In this document: one piece after another, positions 1-11,700 of the stretch
Numbering within the stretch: position 1 is the stretch's first letter
Layout of the letters: each line of letters begins with the position of its first letter
From: Pomphorhynchus laevis
Lineage: Eukaryota > Acanthocephala > Palaeacanthocephala > Echinorhynchida > Pomphorhynchidae
Length of the DNA: 64,000 bases
Direction of reading: 5' to 3'
Assembly (NCBI GenBank): GCA_012934845.2
Contig: WNNJ02001436.1
Location: 37,662-101,661 of the forward strand
Notes under the pieces: model-generated
Told to the model about the DNA's origin: nothing
What the model saw: the letters and a program-made list of their open reading frames with translations, nothing else
Database searches by the model: none
Made by a program: the position numbers and the translations under genes

Positions 1-1374
1 CAAAAATATGTTTCTTGTAATTGCATTTAAGCAAATTGCAATTAGTTCACTTTGTTTGCTGAAATTCTTTAGCGGATATGATAATTATAATTTTGTTTAA
101 AAATGATATTCAGCTGATTTAAAAATCAACTGCATATTCAACAATTGAAATTTTCATTTTTGCGTTTAAATTAAATAATTGATAATTGATTTAATTTATA
201 ATTTAATAATTGATGATTATTAATAATAATTAATAAATTATAATTATAATCATCAATTATAATTAATAATTAATGATTAATAATTAATGATTAATAATTG
301 ATTTAATTTATAAATAATTTAATATGCCTATACTAAATTATCTGATTAATTTCGTAAATTTACATTATTGTCTTATGTAAAATCTTCAGCCCTATGACTA
401 AATTGAACTAAATTAAGCTAAATTGTTTAATTATTTAAATAAACTAAACTAATTAACTAAATTGAACAAGACAATTTAAATTTGTAACGAAAATCCCTAT
501 GGGCATGTATATTTGATATTAAAAATTGACAATAAACTTAAGGACAGCTAATAATTTCATAATTAAGTTGATTCTTGATTAAATGACGAGTTATTGTTTA
601 TATTTGTAAACCAATTTCCATTCGTAAATTAAAAAGTTAAAAAAATATCAACTCGAGGAAACTAAATGTATATTAACGATAATTTACATGTTATTAATAT
701 ATTTAATATAAGGTTTACGGCTTTATTTATTAAAACGATTCTTTATTTTTAAAAATATTTAATATTATTATATTATTATTTACGAAAATAATAATAATTT
801 CATAATTAAGTTGATTCTTGATTAAATGACAAGTTATTGTTTATATTTGTAAACCAATTTCCATTCGTAAATTAAAAAGTTAAAAAAATATTAACTCGAG
901 GAAACTAAATGTATATTAACGATAATTTACATGTTATTAATATATTTAATATAAGGTTTACAGCTTTATTTATTAAAACGATTCTTTATTTTTAAAAATA
1001 TTTAATATTATTATATTATTATTTACGAAAATAATAATAATTTCATAATTAAGTTGATTCTTGATTAAATGACGAGTTATTGTTTATATTTGTAAACCAA
1101 TTTCCATTCGTAAAAAAAACATTTTAAAAATATGAATTTAGATGAAATTATTTGTACTGCTAAAAATAAAATTATAATTCTTAGTTATTAAAATCAAATA
1201 TTAAATTAGGTCTAAATTTGGCCAAATTTAACATTATTTATTAAATAATAATAAAAAACCTTTGCAATATTAAATACTGTTAGACCATACTATTAGACTT
1301 TTATATTTTCAGACAGACATTATTGCAATTTCGACAATTTTCAAGTTTTTACAAATATCTTATTATCAGCATAT
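1..1374. repeat. 1.37-kb repeat, copy A (cut by window edge)
   Basis: Matches 5861-7234 almost base for base. The first ~1110 bases appear identical and the last ~260 carry about ten differences. Very A+T-rich with no coding frame. It contains a 243-bp tandem repeat. It lies in the VPS16 intron downstream of the exon ending at 2585. It may extend left of base 1. Confidence 0.9.
551..1110. repeat. 243-bp tandem repeat, about 2.3 units (copy A)
   Basis: Units start near 551, 794 and 1037 with ATAATTTCATAATTAAG. Units differ by only a few bases (for example GACGAG versus GACAAG). The third unit stops after CCATTCG. Confidence 0.9.
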
Positions 1375-1460
1375 GAATATGAAAAAAATAAAGGCAAAAT
1401 ATGCGGCATCTAAGTATATATTAAAGGTAAATTCTAAAATCAAATATTAAAACCAATTTT

Positions 1461-1620
1461 CTTGTAATTGCATTTAAGCAAAATGTAATTAGTTCACTTT
1501 GTTTGCTGAAATTCTTTAGCGGATTTGATAATTATAATTTTGTTTAAAAATGATATTCAGCTGATTTAAAAATCAACTGCATATTCAACAATTGAAATTT
1601 CCATTTTTGCGTTTTAATTT
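1461..1620. repeat. Partial third copy of the 1.37-kb repeat start
   Basis: Begins CTTGTAATTGCATTTAAGC and matches bases 11-170 with few changes. A more diverged piece of the same segment is at about 3665-3810. Confidence 0.8.
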
Positions 1621-1734
1621 AATTTTTTATTATTCGAATACATTGTATATTATTTTTTAGTCAATTTATAAAAATTAAACTTTATTTTAAATTTCAATTT
1701 TAAATTTAATATTCTATAAAGTTAAAAAACAAGT

Positions 1735-1945
1735 TAGCTATAATCGGGCTACTATTACCACCCATTGGAACACCTTTTACTTGTCTAAATATAGATGTCC
1801 CTACTTTTAAATAATTTTGATTTATCAAAGTATTCATATCTTTATAAAGATATGAATACCTTTAACAAAATCTTTATATAATTTAGATTTATTTTTAGCT
1901 CTTTTAAATAATTTAGATAGAATTTACCTGAGCATTTGTAAAGAT
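1735..1945 (-). mobile_element. Penelope-like element fragment (RT, antisense)
   Basis: The complement encodes the PLE reverse transcriptase stretch GTSIFRQVKGVPMGGNS with a stop-ridden remainder. It matches the better copy at 47170-47250. It is preceded by a GTCAATTTATAAAAATT segment of the PLE-linked terminal repeat. Confidence 0.75.
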
Positions 1946-2121
1946 AATGTCGTGCCACAATCGAAAGAATTTCAGCTCACAGATGCATTCAAGTTAAATT
2001 AAAACATTCATTGCTAGTGGCAGCATGAAAAACAGTAATCCGGCTAGCGATCACAACATAGGGTAGGTTTCTAATTGATCGTCAGAATACGATCCCCTAC
2101 CGAAGGTAGGGGATCGTATTT
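1937..2121. repeat. ~175-bp dispersed repeat with terminal 16-bp perfect hairpin
   Basis: Shares TGTAAAGATAATGTCGTGCC through GGCTAGCGATCACAAC with 5241-5407. This copy ends in a perfect inverted repeat (2086-2101 with 2105-2120, loop GAA). In the other copy the second arm is missing. Confidence 0.75.
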
Positions 2122-2199
2122 TCATCACCGAATTTCCTGAAGAAAATTAAATTTTTTCTACTGATGACCTTTAATAGTTCCAGTGTGTTTATATTTACG

Positions 2200-2365
2200 A
2201 ATTATATATTTCATATCTTTATATAATTTAGATTTATTTTTTGCAAAGTTATGAACAAATTCATATTCTTTAAAGTTTATAGATAAGTCAGCTACAATTG
2301 ACTACTTTTACCTCCCAATGAAACACCTTTTATTTGTCTAAATATAGATGTCCCTACCTTTATTA
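2200..2365 (-). mobile_element. Penelope-like element fragment (RT, antisense)
   Basis: The complement again carries the RT motif around GTSIF-QIKGVSLGG and the following LSINF...EFVHNFAK. This is a second antisense piece of the same PLE family, degenerate. Confidence 0.65.
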
Positions 2366-2584
2366 AAACAAATTCAAAATGGGTTTTAAACAATTTTGAT
2401 GAAGAAGACTGTGTGACTTGACAAACTACCGACATAACAGACGAAACATTCGATATCATACGAAACAGATGAAGCCATTTAATAGAAAAGAAATAATAAG
2501 CTCCAAAATTCTATTAAAATGTAAAATTCAGACGTAAACGAAATTCACTTTATTAAATCAATTCGAAAGCATTAAAACCCTTAC

Positions 2585-2730
2585 TGGTTGTATGTCAGAG
2601 GTATATCATATTCCGCTGATCGTAGTTTATTCAGTATCTGAAGTATTTGTATACAATCGTTTAAATTTAGCCTCTGATATGGGCTTTGATGCGTGGCCAG
2701 AAATGCATACCGATAAGCAAACTCCGCCTT
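2585..2730 (-). CDS. VPS16: VPS16 exon (solenoid start; continues leftwards)
   Basis: Encodes KAEFAYRYAFLATHQ... to ...EYDIPLTYNQ, matching LLRAASFGKCFL...VRDYHIGIPLTYSQ. Reading on reaches an in-frame TAA at once, but a good donor (CCA/GTAAGG) overlaps it. The exon therefore most likely splices onward to sequence left of the window. Confidence 0.8.
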
Positions 2731-5700
2731 CTGAAATTATTTTAATAAACAATATATGTATCAATTAAAATCGTGAATACTTTTAGAAATTCGTACTGCT
2801 TCTCAATTTGAGTTACGAACAAAGCACATGCCATCAAGTGCTGAACAGATTCGGAAAAATTATTCTCTTGCGTTAAATTATACTTTTTAAGTAGCATAAA
2901 GCAATCTTCGTCGTTATTCTAAAAACAAAAACGCTTAGAAGCAAGAAAGGATAACGCATAAAACCATATATTTATCGTAGGCAATCGAAATTGAGTCTTT
3001 AGAATTTTGAATAATCGACGCATACAGCGGAGGTACTTGCTCCAAGAAAAAACGATTGTCGTCGTATATAAATGTAAGACCGTTAAATTCCGACACGAGA
3101 AAATACGGACAAGATTCATTAATTTTGAACCTAAATAAAAAGCAACACAAACGTTTAATGATACTTTGAAATTCTAATCAAAAATATTTGTCATTTATTA
3201 TCCAGAAAGGAAAACAGTTTAGTCAATTTGCAGCTTTATATTCACGTTTTAAATGATTCATATTTTAAATTATAATCAACCAAAGTTTTTTATTTAACAT
3301 GTAAAGGGATCAATAGAGTGCATAGATCATTATTGCGTGTATTATTTCAACATCATAAGTCAGGATAGTCTCGAAAGCATTATTTATAATTATTTAATTA
3401 TTTATTATCTTATTTTTATTTATCGTTATTTTTAATTAATAAATAATAGTATAAAATACGTAGACTCAGTTAGCTGATCTGATTGATTCACAATGTGAAG
3501 TAATAATCACTAGCTAACATACAAATCAGTACTGGAAGGCATAAGTCATCTGATCTGGTTGGTTTCAAAAAAGAATGATTTAAAATATTTGAGAATAAAT
3601 TTTTTTAAACGATTAATATATTGAAATTATTACTCAGTTTGCTGATCTGATTAATTCCTTTAGGTTTACAAAAGAAATATGCAACTAGTTCAATTTGTTT
3701 GCAAAATATTATTTAGCAGATTTTATAATTACAATTTTATTTAAAATGTTTTTATTCTGACGATGAATTCAGTTGCATATTCAATAATTGATATTTTCAT
3801 TTTTGCGGTTTATGGCTTTTTGTTTTTTCCTTTTTCCCAATGGGACTACTAAGTAGGTGATAGTAGTCCAATTATAGCTGACTTATTTTTAAGCTTTATA
3901 GATTATGAAACGACTGTTATAGCAGACGTCTGTTATAATAATTGATATAATAATAAATTGTATAAAATATTATATAATTATTTATTATTTATCTTTATGT
4001 TTATTTATAAGTCGTATAAAATACGTAGACTCAGTAAGCTGATCTAATTTATACAAAAAGCATTTACAATTAGTTTTCGATTGCTTGTTAGAAAAATAAA
4101 TTGCGATCGAACAGAAAGATATTAAGATTTGACAAATAATACTTGTATCGATCACTTATGTAGAGTAAAGGAAATATTCGAATATAGTTCTTTACGAATT
4201 TCGCGATAAATGACTTATAGATAAAGTTTTATTCCTTATTCCGATACATCGTCTATTATTTATTGGTCAATTCATAAAATTGACTTTTATTTTAAATTTC
4301 AATTTTTTATTTTAACTTGATATGAAATCTTATAAAATTATTTATTATTTATAATTATTCATTATTTAATTATTTATTATTTAATTATTTTTATTGAGTA
4401 TTATTTTTAATTTATAAATAGTATTAAATACATAGACTCAGTTACTCAGTTACTAATAATGTTAGTAACTGAGTAACTAACATTATAAAATGTACATTAT
4501 TAATGAAGTAATTTACAAAAAATTAGTTTATTGTAATGTCTCATGTCTATAACATGAAATTTAGAATCATAAAACAAAGAGTAAACGTTAAGCAAAAATG
4601 ATTCAATTTTTTATTTTAATTTGATATAATAATAAATTGTATAAAATATTATATAATTATTTAGTATTTATTTTTATTTTTGGTTTATATTGTATAAAAT
4701 ACGTAGACTCAATTATCTGATCTTATCTGCTTCGTTAACTGTATGATTTTGCATTTTTAAATTATAGAGCAGGTTCTACAAAACTCAAATATTTCGATCA
4801 GCAAAATGCAACTAGTTCAATTTGGTGATTGAAACTAAACTTTGTACAGACGTTGATTTTATTTATGATTATTTCTCTATTATTTTATTTTAAGTAACCA
4901 ATAAAATAATAAATTCTATTAAATTACTTAAATGATTTTGTTGAAAATTAATATCGTTGATATTCTAAAAATTTCATTATCTAATGTATTATATAATTAT
5001 ATAATGTATTATATAATGTATTATATTCATGTATACATGAATGCTCATGCAAAAATATGTTTCTTGTAATTGCGTTTAAGCAAAATGCAATTAGTTCAAT
5101 TTGGTGATTGAAACTAAACTTTGTACAGACGTTGATTTTATTACAATAATATCCTCACAGGTATTGTTCTATCCTCACAGATATTGTTCCAGACAGGTAT
5201 TGTATTAGCGTCCTGTTGTATCAAGAATAGGAACAATAACTGTAAAGATAATGTCGTGCCACAATCGAAAGAATTTCAGCTCACAGATGCATTCAAGTTA
5301 AATTAAAAACATTCATTGCAAGTGGCAACATTAAAAACAGTAATCCGGCTAGCGATCACAACATAGGGTAGGTTTCTAATTGATCGTTATAATACGATCT
5401 CCTACCGAATGTAATAACATTAATGTATATCTACACCACTGGAGCAGCCAGCCTTGTATACGTAACGTTGAATCGCGATACAGATGTCCTGAGTTCGAAT
5501 ATGATCAGTACCAGTGTACTGAGTAAGCAGATAATAAGGATCGAAACGTAAAATGTCGGTAGCGTCCTGCTGTTTCAATAATAAGAATAATACATATGAG
5601 TACAATGCGATACAATCCTATTCTTCTTTTTAAAAAAAATATACAGAAATGTATATCTACACCACTGAAGCAGGCAGGTTATTAGTATGTTTTTAACTTC

Positions 5701-8700
5701 GTTACTCGAGGAATAGGGGCCAAAACCTGATAGCATAGCAGTTCCTCCTAATGACCTCTAATCCTCATTCTGAAACATCGTCTGTTATTTATTAATGTAT
5801 TATATAATTATATAATGTATTATATAATGTATTATATTCATGTATACATGAATGCTCATGCAAAAATATGTTTCTTGTAATTGCATTTAAGCAAATTGCA
5901 ATTAGTTCACTTTGTTTGCTGAAATTCTTTAGCGGATATGATAATTATAATTTTGTTTAAAAATGATATTCAGCTGATTTAAAAATCAACTGCATATTCA
6001 ACAATTGAAATTTTCATTTTTGCGTTTAAATTAAATAATTGATAATTGATTTAATTTATAATTTAATAATTGATGATTATTAATAATAATTAATAAATTA
6101 TAATTATAATCATCAATTATAATTAATAATTAATGATTAATAATTAATGATTAATAATTGATTTAATTTATAAATAATTTAATATGCCTATACTAAATTA
6201 TCTGATTAATTTCGTAAATTTACATTATTGTCTTATGTAAAATCTTCAGCCCTATGACTAAATTGAACTAAATTAAGCTAAATTGTTTAATTATTTAAAT
6301 AAACTAAACTAATTAACTAAATTGAACAAGACAATTTAAATTTGTAACGAAAATCCCTATGGGCATGTATATTTGATATTAAAAATTGACAATAAACTTA
6401 AGGACAGCTAATAATTTCATAATTAAGTTGATTCTTGATTAAATGACGAGTTATTGTTTATATTTGTAAACCAATTTCCATTCGTAAATTAAAAAGTTAA
6501 AAAAATATCAACTCGAGGAAACTAAATGTATATTAACGATAATTTACATGTTATTAATATATTTAATATAAGGTTTACGGCTTTATTTATTAAAACGATT
6601 CTTTATTTTTAAAAATATTTAATATTATTATATTATTATTTACGAAAATAATAATAATTTCATAATTAAGTTGATTCTTGATTAAATGACAAGTTATTGT
6701 TTATATTTGTAAACCAATTTCCATTCGTAAATTAAAAAGTTAAAAAAATATTAACTCGAGGAAACTAAATGTATATTAACGATAATTTACATGTTATTAA
6801 TATATTTAATATAAGGTTTACAGCTTTATTTATTAAAACGATTCTTTATTTTTAAAAATATTTAATATTATTATATTATTATTTACGAAAATAATAATAA
6901 TTTCATAATTAAGTTGATTCTTGATTAAATGACGAGTTATTGTTTATATTTGTAAACCAATTTCCATTCGCAAATAATAACATTTTAAAAATGTGAATTT
7001 AGAGGAAATTATTTGTACTGCTAAAAATAAAATTATAATTCTTCGTTATTAAAATCAAATATTAAATTAGGTCTAAATTTGGCCAAATTTAACATTATTT
7101 ATTAAATAATAAAAAAACCTTTGCAATATTAAATACTGTTAGACCATACTATTAGACTTTTATATTTTCAGACAAACATTATTGCAATTTCGACAATTTT
7201 CAAGTTTTTACAAAAATCTTATTATCAGCATATAATGTTAATGTATAATTCTATACATTAAAATCGGATGTTATTTATTAGTCGATTCATAGCAATTGAA
7301 AATTAAATTAATAGAATCCTTAATAATGATAATAATGATAATAATGAAGAAAGAAAATTTATTATTACAAAATTAATAATTCGAGGTTACAAGTGGGTTC
7401 AAAAATAAGATAAAAGCGTTATCCGGACCCAAACAAACACACCTTCCAGTTCAGTGATGTTTGAGCTTTCATGGTGTTTTCTATGTTTCTTTTTTTATTT
7501 TCTTTATATTTTTAACCCTTCCTGTAATGATGCCCGCACGGAAAGAGACATTGTATTAAATTTGGTTTTAATTTAAAAATGTCCTTGTGTTTTCATATTA
7601 AACTAAACACAAAACACTAGATAAAAAGGAGCAGAAAGAAATATCAAGTGATATTTGATTTTTGATCAAAATTATATTCAATTATTTTTGCTGGAATTAC
7701 AAATTATTCATTATCATTTACAGCCATTAAATATTTCTGATTATTCGTATGATTTTGTAAAGTAAATAAAATCATAAATTACTAATAAAATTAATATTTC
7801 GTTATTAAATGAAATTATTAATTCATTTTTAAATTAAATGAATTACGTTTTAAAGCTTTAATGTACATTTCGATTCAATCAACTGTTGAGATCAAAAATC
7901 TGTAAAATCAAGGATTTAGCAAAACAAAAACTAGACTGTAAAATTGGCCGTTTTTAATTTATTCTTTTATATTAGTTCTTGTGCTCGAAATTGGAAAAAT
8001 ATAAGAAATGACGCACTGATGTGGGGTAGCAACAATTGAAAAATGAAAACGTAAAATTTATAAATTAAAAATTAAAATTTATGTTGATTTTATTGTATGA
8101 AAATGAAAATAATATTGCCAATATAACTTGAAAAATGATAAAACCTTTTTTGCTTTTCATCTTTGCCGACAAGTATTAATTGCGAGCTAGTCTCATCAGC
8201 AATTGAAATACAAATAGCTTTAGGAGAAGCCCAATGCAAATTTCGAACTGTAAACCCGTTGTCTATGCCTTCAAGAATAATACTGCTGAACACGGCTTGT
8301 AAATCGGAACTCATGATGAATACGTAATTTCGGTCTGTAACCAGACAAATAAGCTTTCTATCAAGACATGATTCCATCATTTTTATGCGACTATTGTTGT
8401 TCGATATTTGTGGAATCTAAAAATATTAATAAATTAATTAATTTATTATTATTTGTTATTTAATTATTTATTATTTAATTATTTTTATTTTAACGATCAA
8501 ACTTATGTGAACCGAGATATGTATTCTACAAATCTATGGAATTGTCACATTCATATTTTATCAGAAAAGTTATTTAATATTCATCGGTAACGCCATTACA
8601 CAATTCTTGAAGGCATATTCACTTGACCTAACGTTTACAACTTGATAACTTTATTATTTATTATTATTTTATTCCACGAACTTGTAAAATTCAAACTTAA

Positions 8701-11700
8701 TCAGGCATGTCAAAGAGCATATAAGTTGTCCTTTGATTATTCAAAGTTACGATAGAACTAGTTATCTCATAAATCCGAGTGTTTAAGAGCCACATTGTCG
8801 CTAACAACTTGATGTTTCGAAAAGCATCAAGTTGCTTATCCTCTAAGCTAGAATCCATTAAATCAAATTCGTAGCATTAACTTCCTTAGTGCATGCACTT
8901 GCGATAAAGTTCTGCTTTCAAGTAGATTTGAAATCGATAAAATATTTCAAATCGATACAGAAATGATCATGGCCGTTAAGCAATTATTGTAAAAAAAGCC
9001 AAAACAACTAAAATACCGTCCGAGAACTCATTTTGGCTACCGAAATAATCACTTGTCCTGAAATTAATGCAAACTTAATTCTTAAAATTAATACAACGCT
9101 ACTGTACCTTCTCAATTTATATTTTTAAATGTTTCTTTTTGTATACTATGAATGAATTTTGCTACAGACCGATAAGTTGCTGTATAAGTTAAATAATAGA
9201 AATCAACAAAAAGTAATTTCTATTATAAATAATGAATAGCAAGTAAGTCCTATATTTCGATTTCGAATCTTCTTCAGGAAGAAGGTAATACTTATATGTA
9301 CCAAAATGAAAAGTCTAAAATCAACGCTTTCGTAAGCTAAAATTATTTTGGTTTCACCTCGTTTAAAAATAAGCAAGCGTGACGCATTTCTCTCTAAAAA
9401 TTTTGGTCAGGTTATAAAAGTTATAATATTATATTTAGTCAATTATATTTTTGTAACGGCTATGTCACTTTTTGATTTATATTTCTATTCATTTCAAGTT
9501 TTCAATAGGCCTGATGACCGTTTTATATCATATAACGTCCATCACGGACTAACGCCCAAGCAACAGTCGTTGTTCAGCCCAACATTCATGGCTATGATGA
9601 TTAATCATAATGTACATACCTTGTCATAATTGTTCAGATTTCTGTAGATGCAAATATTAAAACCTACAATGTTCGCTTATTTCTAATTGTCCCATTAAGA
9701 CAATTTAAATAATTGTCTTATTTAATTGTCTCATCTTCTTGACATACCTTTTCTAAAATTACTGCATTCCTATTGTACCGTTCGATTAGGTTAGACTAGG
9801 AATAATAATATAATAATATTATTTTTATAATATTAATATTTTTTTTATTTTCGATTAGGTAAGAAGATAATTATATTATTATATAATTATATTATATTAT
9901 ATAATAATATAATAATATTATTTTTTGAAATATATTGTTTGTTATAAAATATAGATATATATAGATATTTTTATTTGAAATATCTTCCTTGTCTTTTGCA
10001 TTTTTCGATATTACCAAAACGTATTTTTCAGTTCAAGTTCTATTATTTTAAAGATTTTCTACTGCTTCCTAAACCAGGCTACATCATCTACATACCAACG
10101 TTGAAAAAACATCAGCAAACATGATTTAATGTTTTATTAATGGAATCAATGCGGCTGTAAACTTAAGAGAAGGAATTATCTTCTCTATGAAGATGATAAT
10201 ATATTTTATATCAAGTTATAATAATATAACTTAGAATATTTTATATTAAGGTATTATATTATTTATTAACTTATGCACTTAATAAAATGATTACTGCAGA
10301 TTCGGTCAAAGAAATTTGACCGAATAATATTTTATAACATTTTGTAATACAAACATCCTCAATTATAAGTTTGATCAAATATTTAATTCAAGTACAATTC
10401 AATTAGTCATAAAAACGAATATTAACCTGTGGTTTTACTTACTCTGTGCTCGATAACTCCTTGAATGTCAGTTGTGTAAATAGTATGTTTATGAGCAAAG
10501 ATAATTTTTAAAGACTTATCATCATCATAAGCTGTACACCAAATAAGGATCTCAGAATCGAACATATCTATTAGAGAAAATATGAGTTGCATTAGATTCT
10601 CGGTTTTAATAAATAACGTGTTTTTAATCTATAAAACAGTTTTATAAACGAGAATTTTGCATTTTCCACTTAATTTTAAAAAGATTGTAAATAAATTTGC
10701 CACATGTTATATTTCTCGTTTATTTTTGTTAAAATAATTTCTCGTATATTTTTGCTAAAATAATTTCTCGTTTATTTTCAACACTTAAAATTGTTGTTTA
10801 CTAAATCCGAAAATAAATTGTTAAGTTTTTAGTTTTTTATTAATTTTTTATCAATAAAAAATATTTTGTAGTAAATAATTTTTCGAATAATTCTTAAAAT
10901 AAGCTTGATTATGACGTCATTTGTATAATGACGTCATTGTGCTATCGTAAGGACGCTATTGTCGAAGGCTACAATTATTTAATTTTTACAATAAATTACT
11001 CGTGTTTATAATGTCCATCAACATCAAGAAAGTTGACACGAAAGCAAATCTTGATTACTTGACTTAATTGCCTAAGTTTGTTAGGAAAAACTATCTATTA
11101 AATGTCTAGCTTTCTAGACTCATCTAACCGTGCTATTCAAATACTATATCCAACACATTGATTGATTAAAAAGCAACGGATCAATAATTTGCACAAGATA
11201 CGAAGGAAAAGTTAACGTCTGCAAGATTAAACTTTTCTTAAATTAGAGTTATAAAAGACACGGTTCGAAAACAATGATTCAACCTTTTATCGTTGAATCT
11301 TCATCGTTAAATTACCGTACTTTATAGGCAGCCATCTCGATGCAAGAAGTTTACAGCAAGCCGTCAGCACTGGATTGGCAAATACGATTGACGCATTATT
11401 AACAAATGATCACACGGGAGCAAAATGAAATACAAGATCGTAGTATACATATTGCGTCACTGTACTTTGTGATATTAATTATATTGACTGTCCAAAAAGT
11501 CTTGCTTGAGTTTCCTAATTATTAGCTAAAAATAATTTTAAAGTGCTAAGATCATAGAATTTTAAATGAAAACTCGTTTAATTAATTGATTTTTATTTTA
11601 TCTGGAATATAAATCTTATTTACCTCAATTTAATAAAGAATTGTTATTTTATTCTAAATTATAATAATAAGTTAAATAATTATTGTATTTCATCACTAAC

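Noticed and set aside
9348-9629. 93-codon plus-strand frame in a VPS16 intron
   Set aside because: No recognisable motif, no splice context, and antisense to a confirmed gene intron; likely chance.
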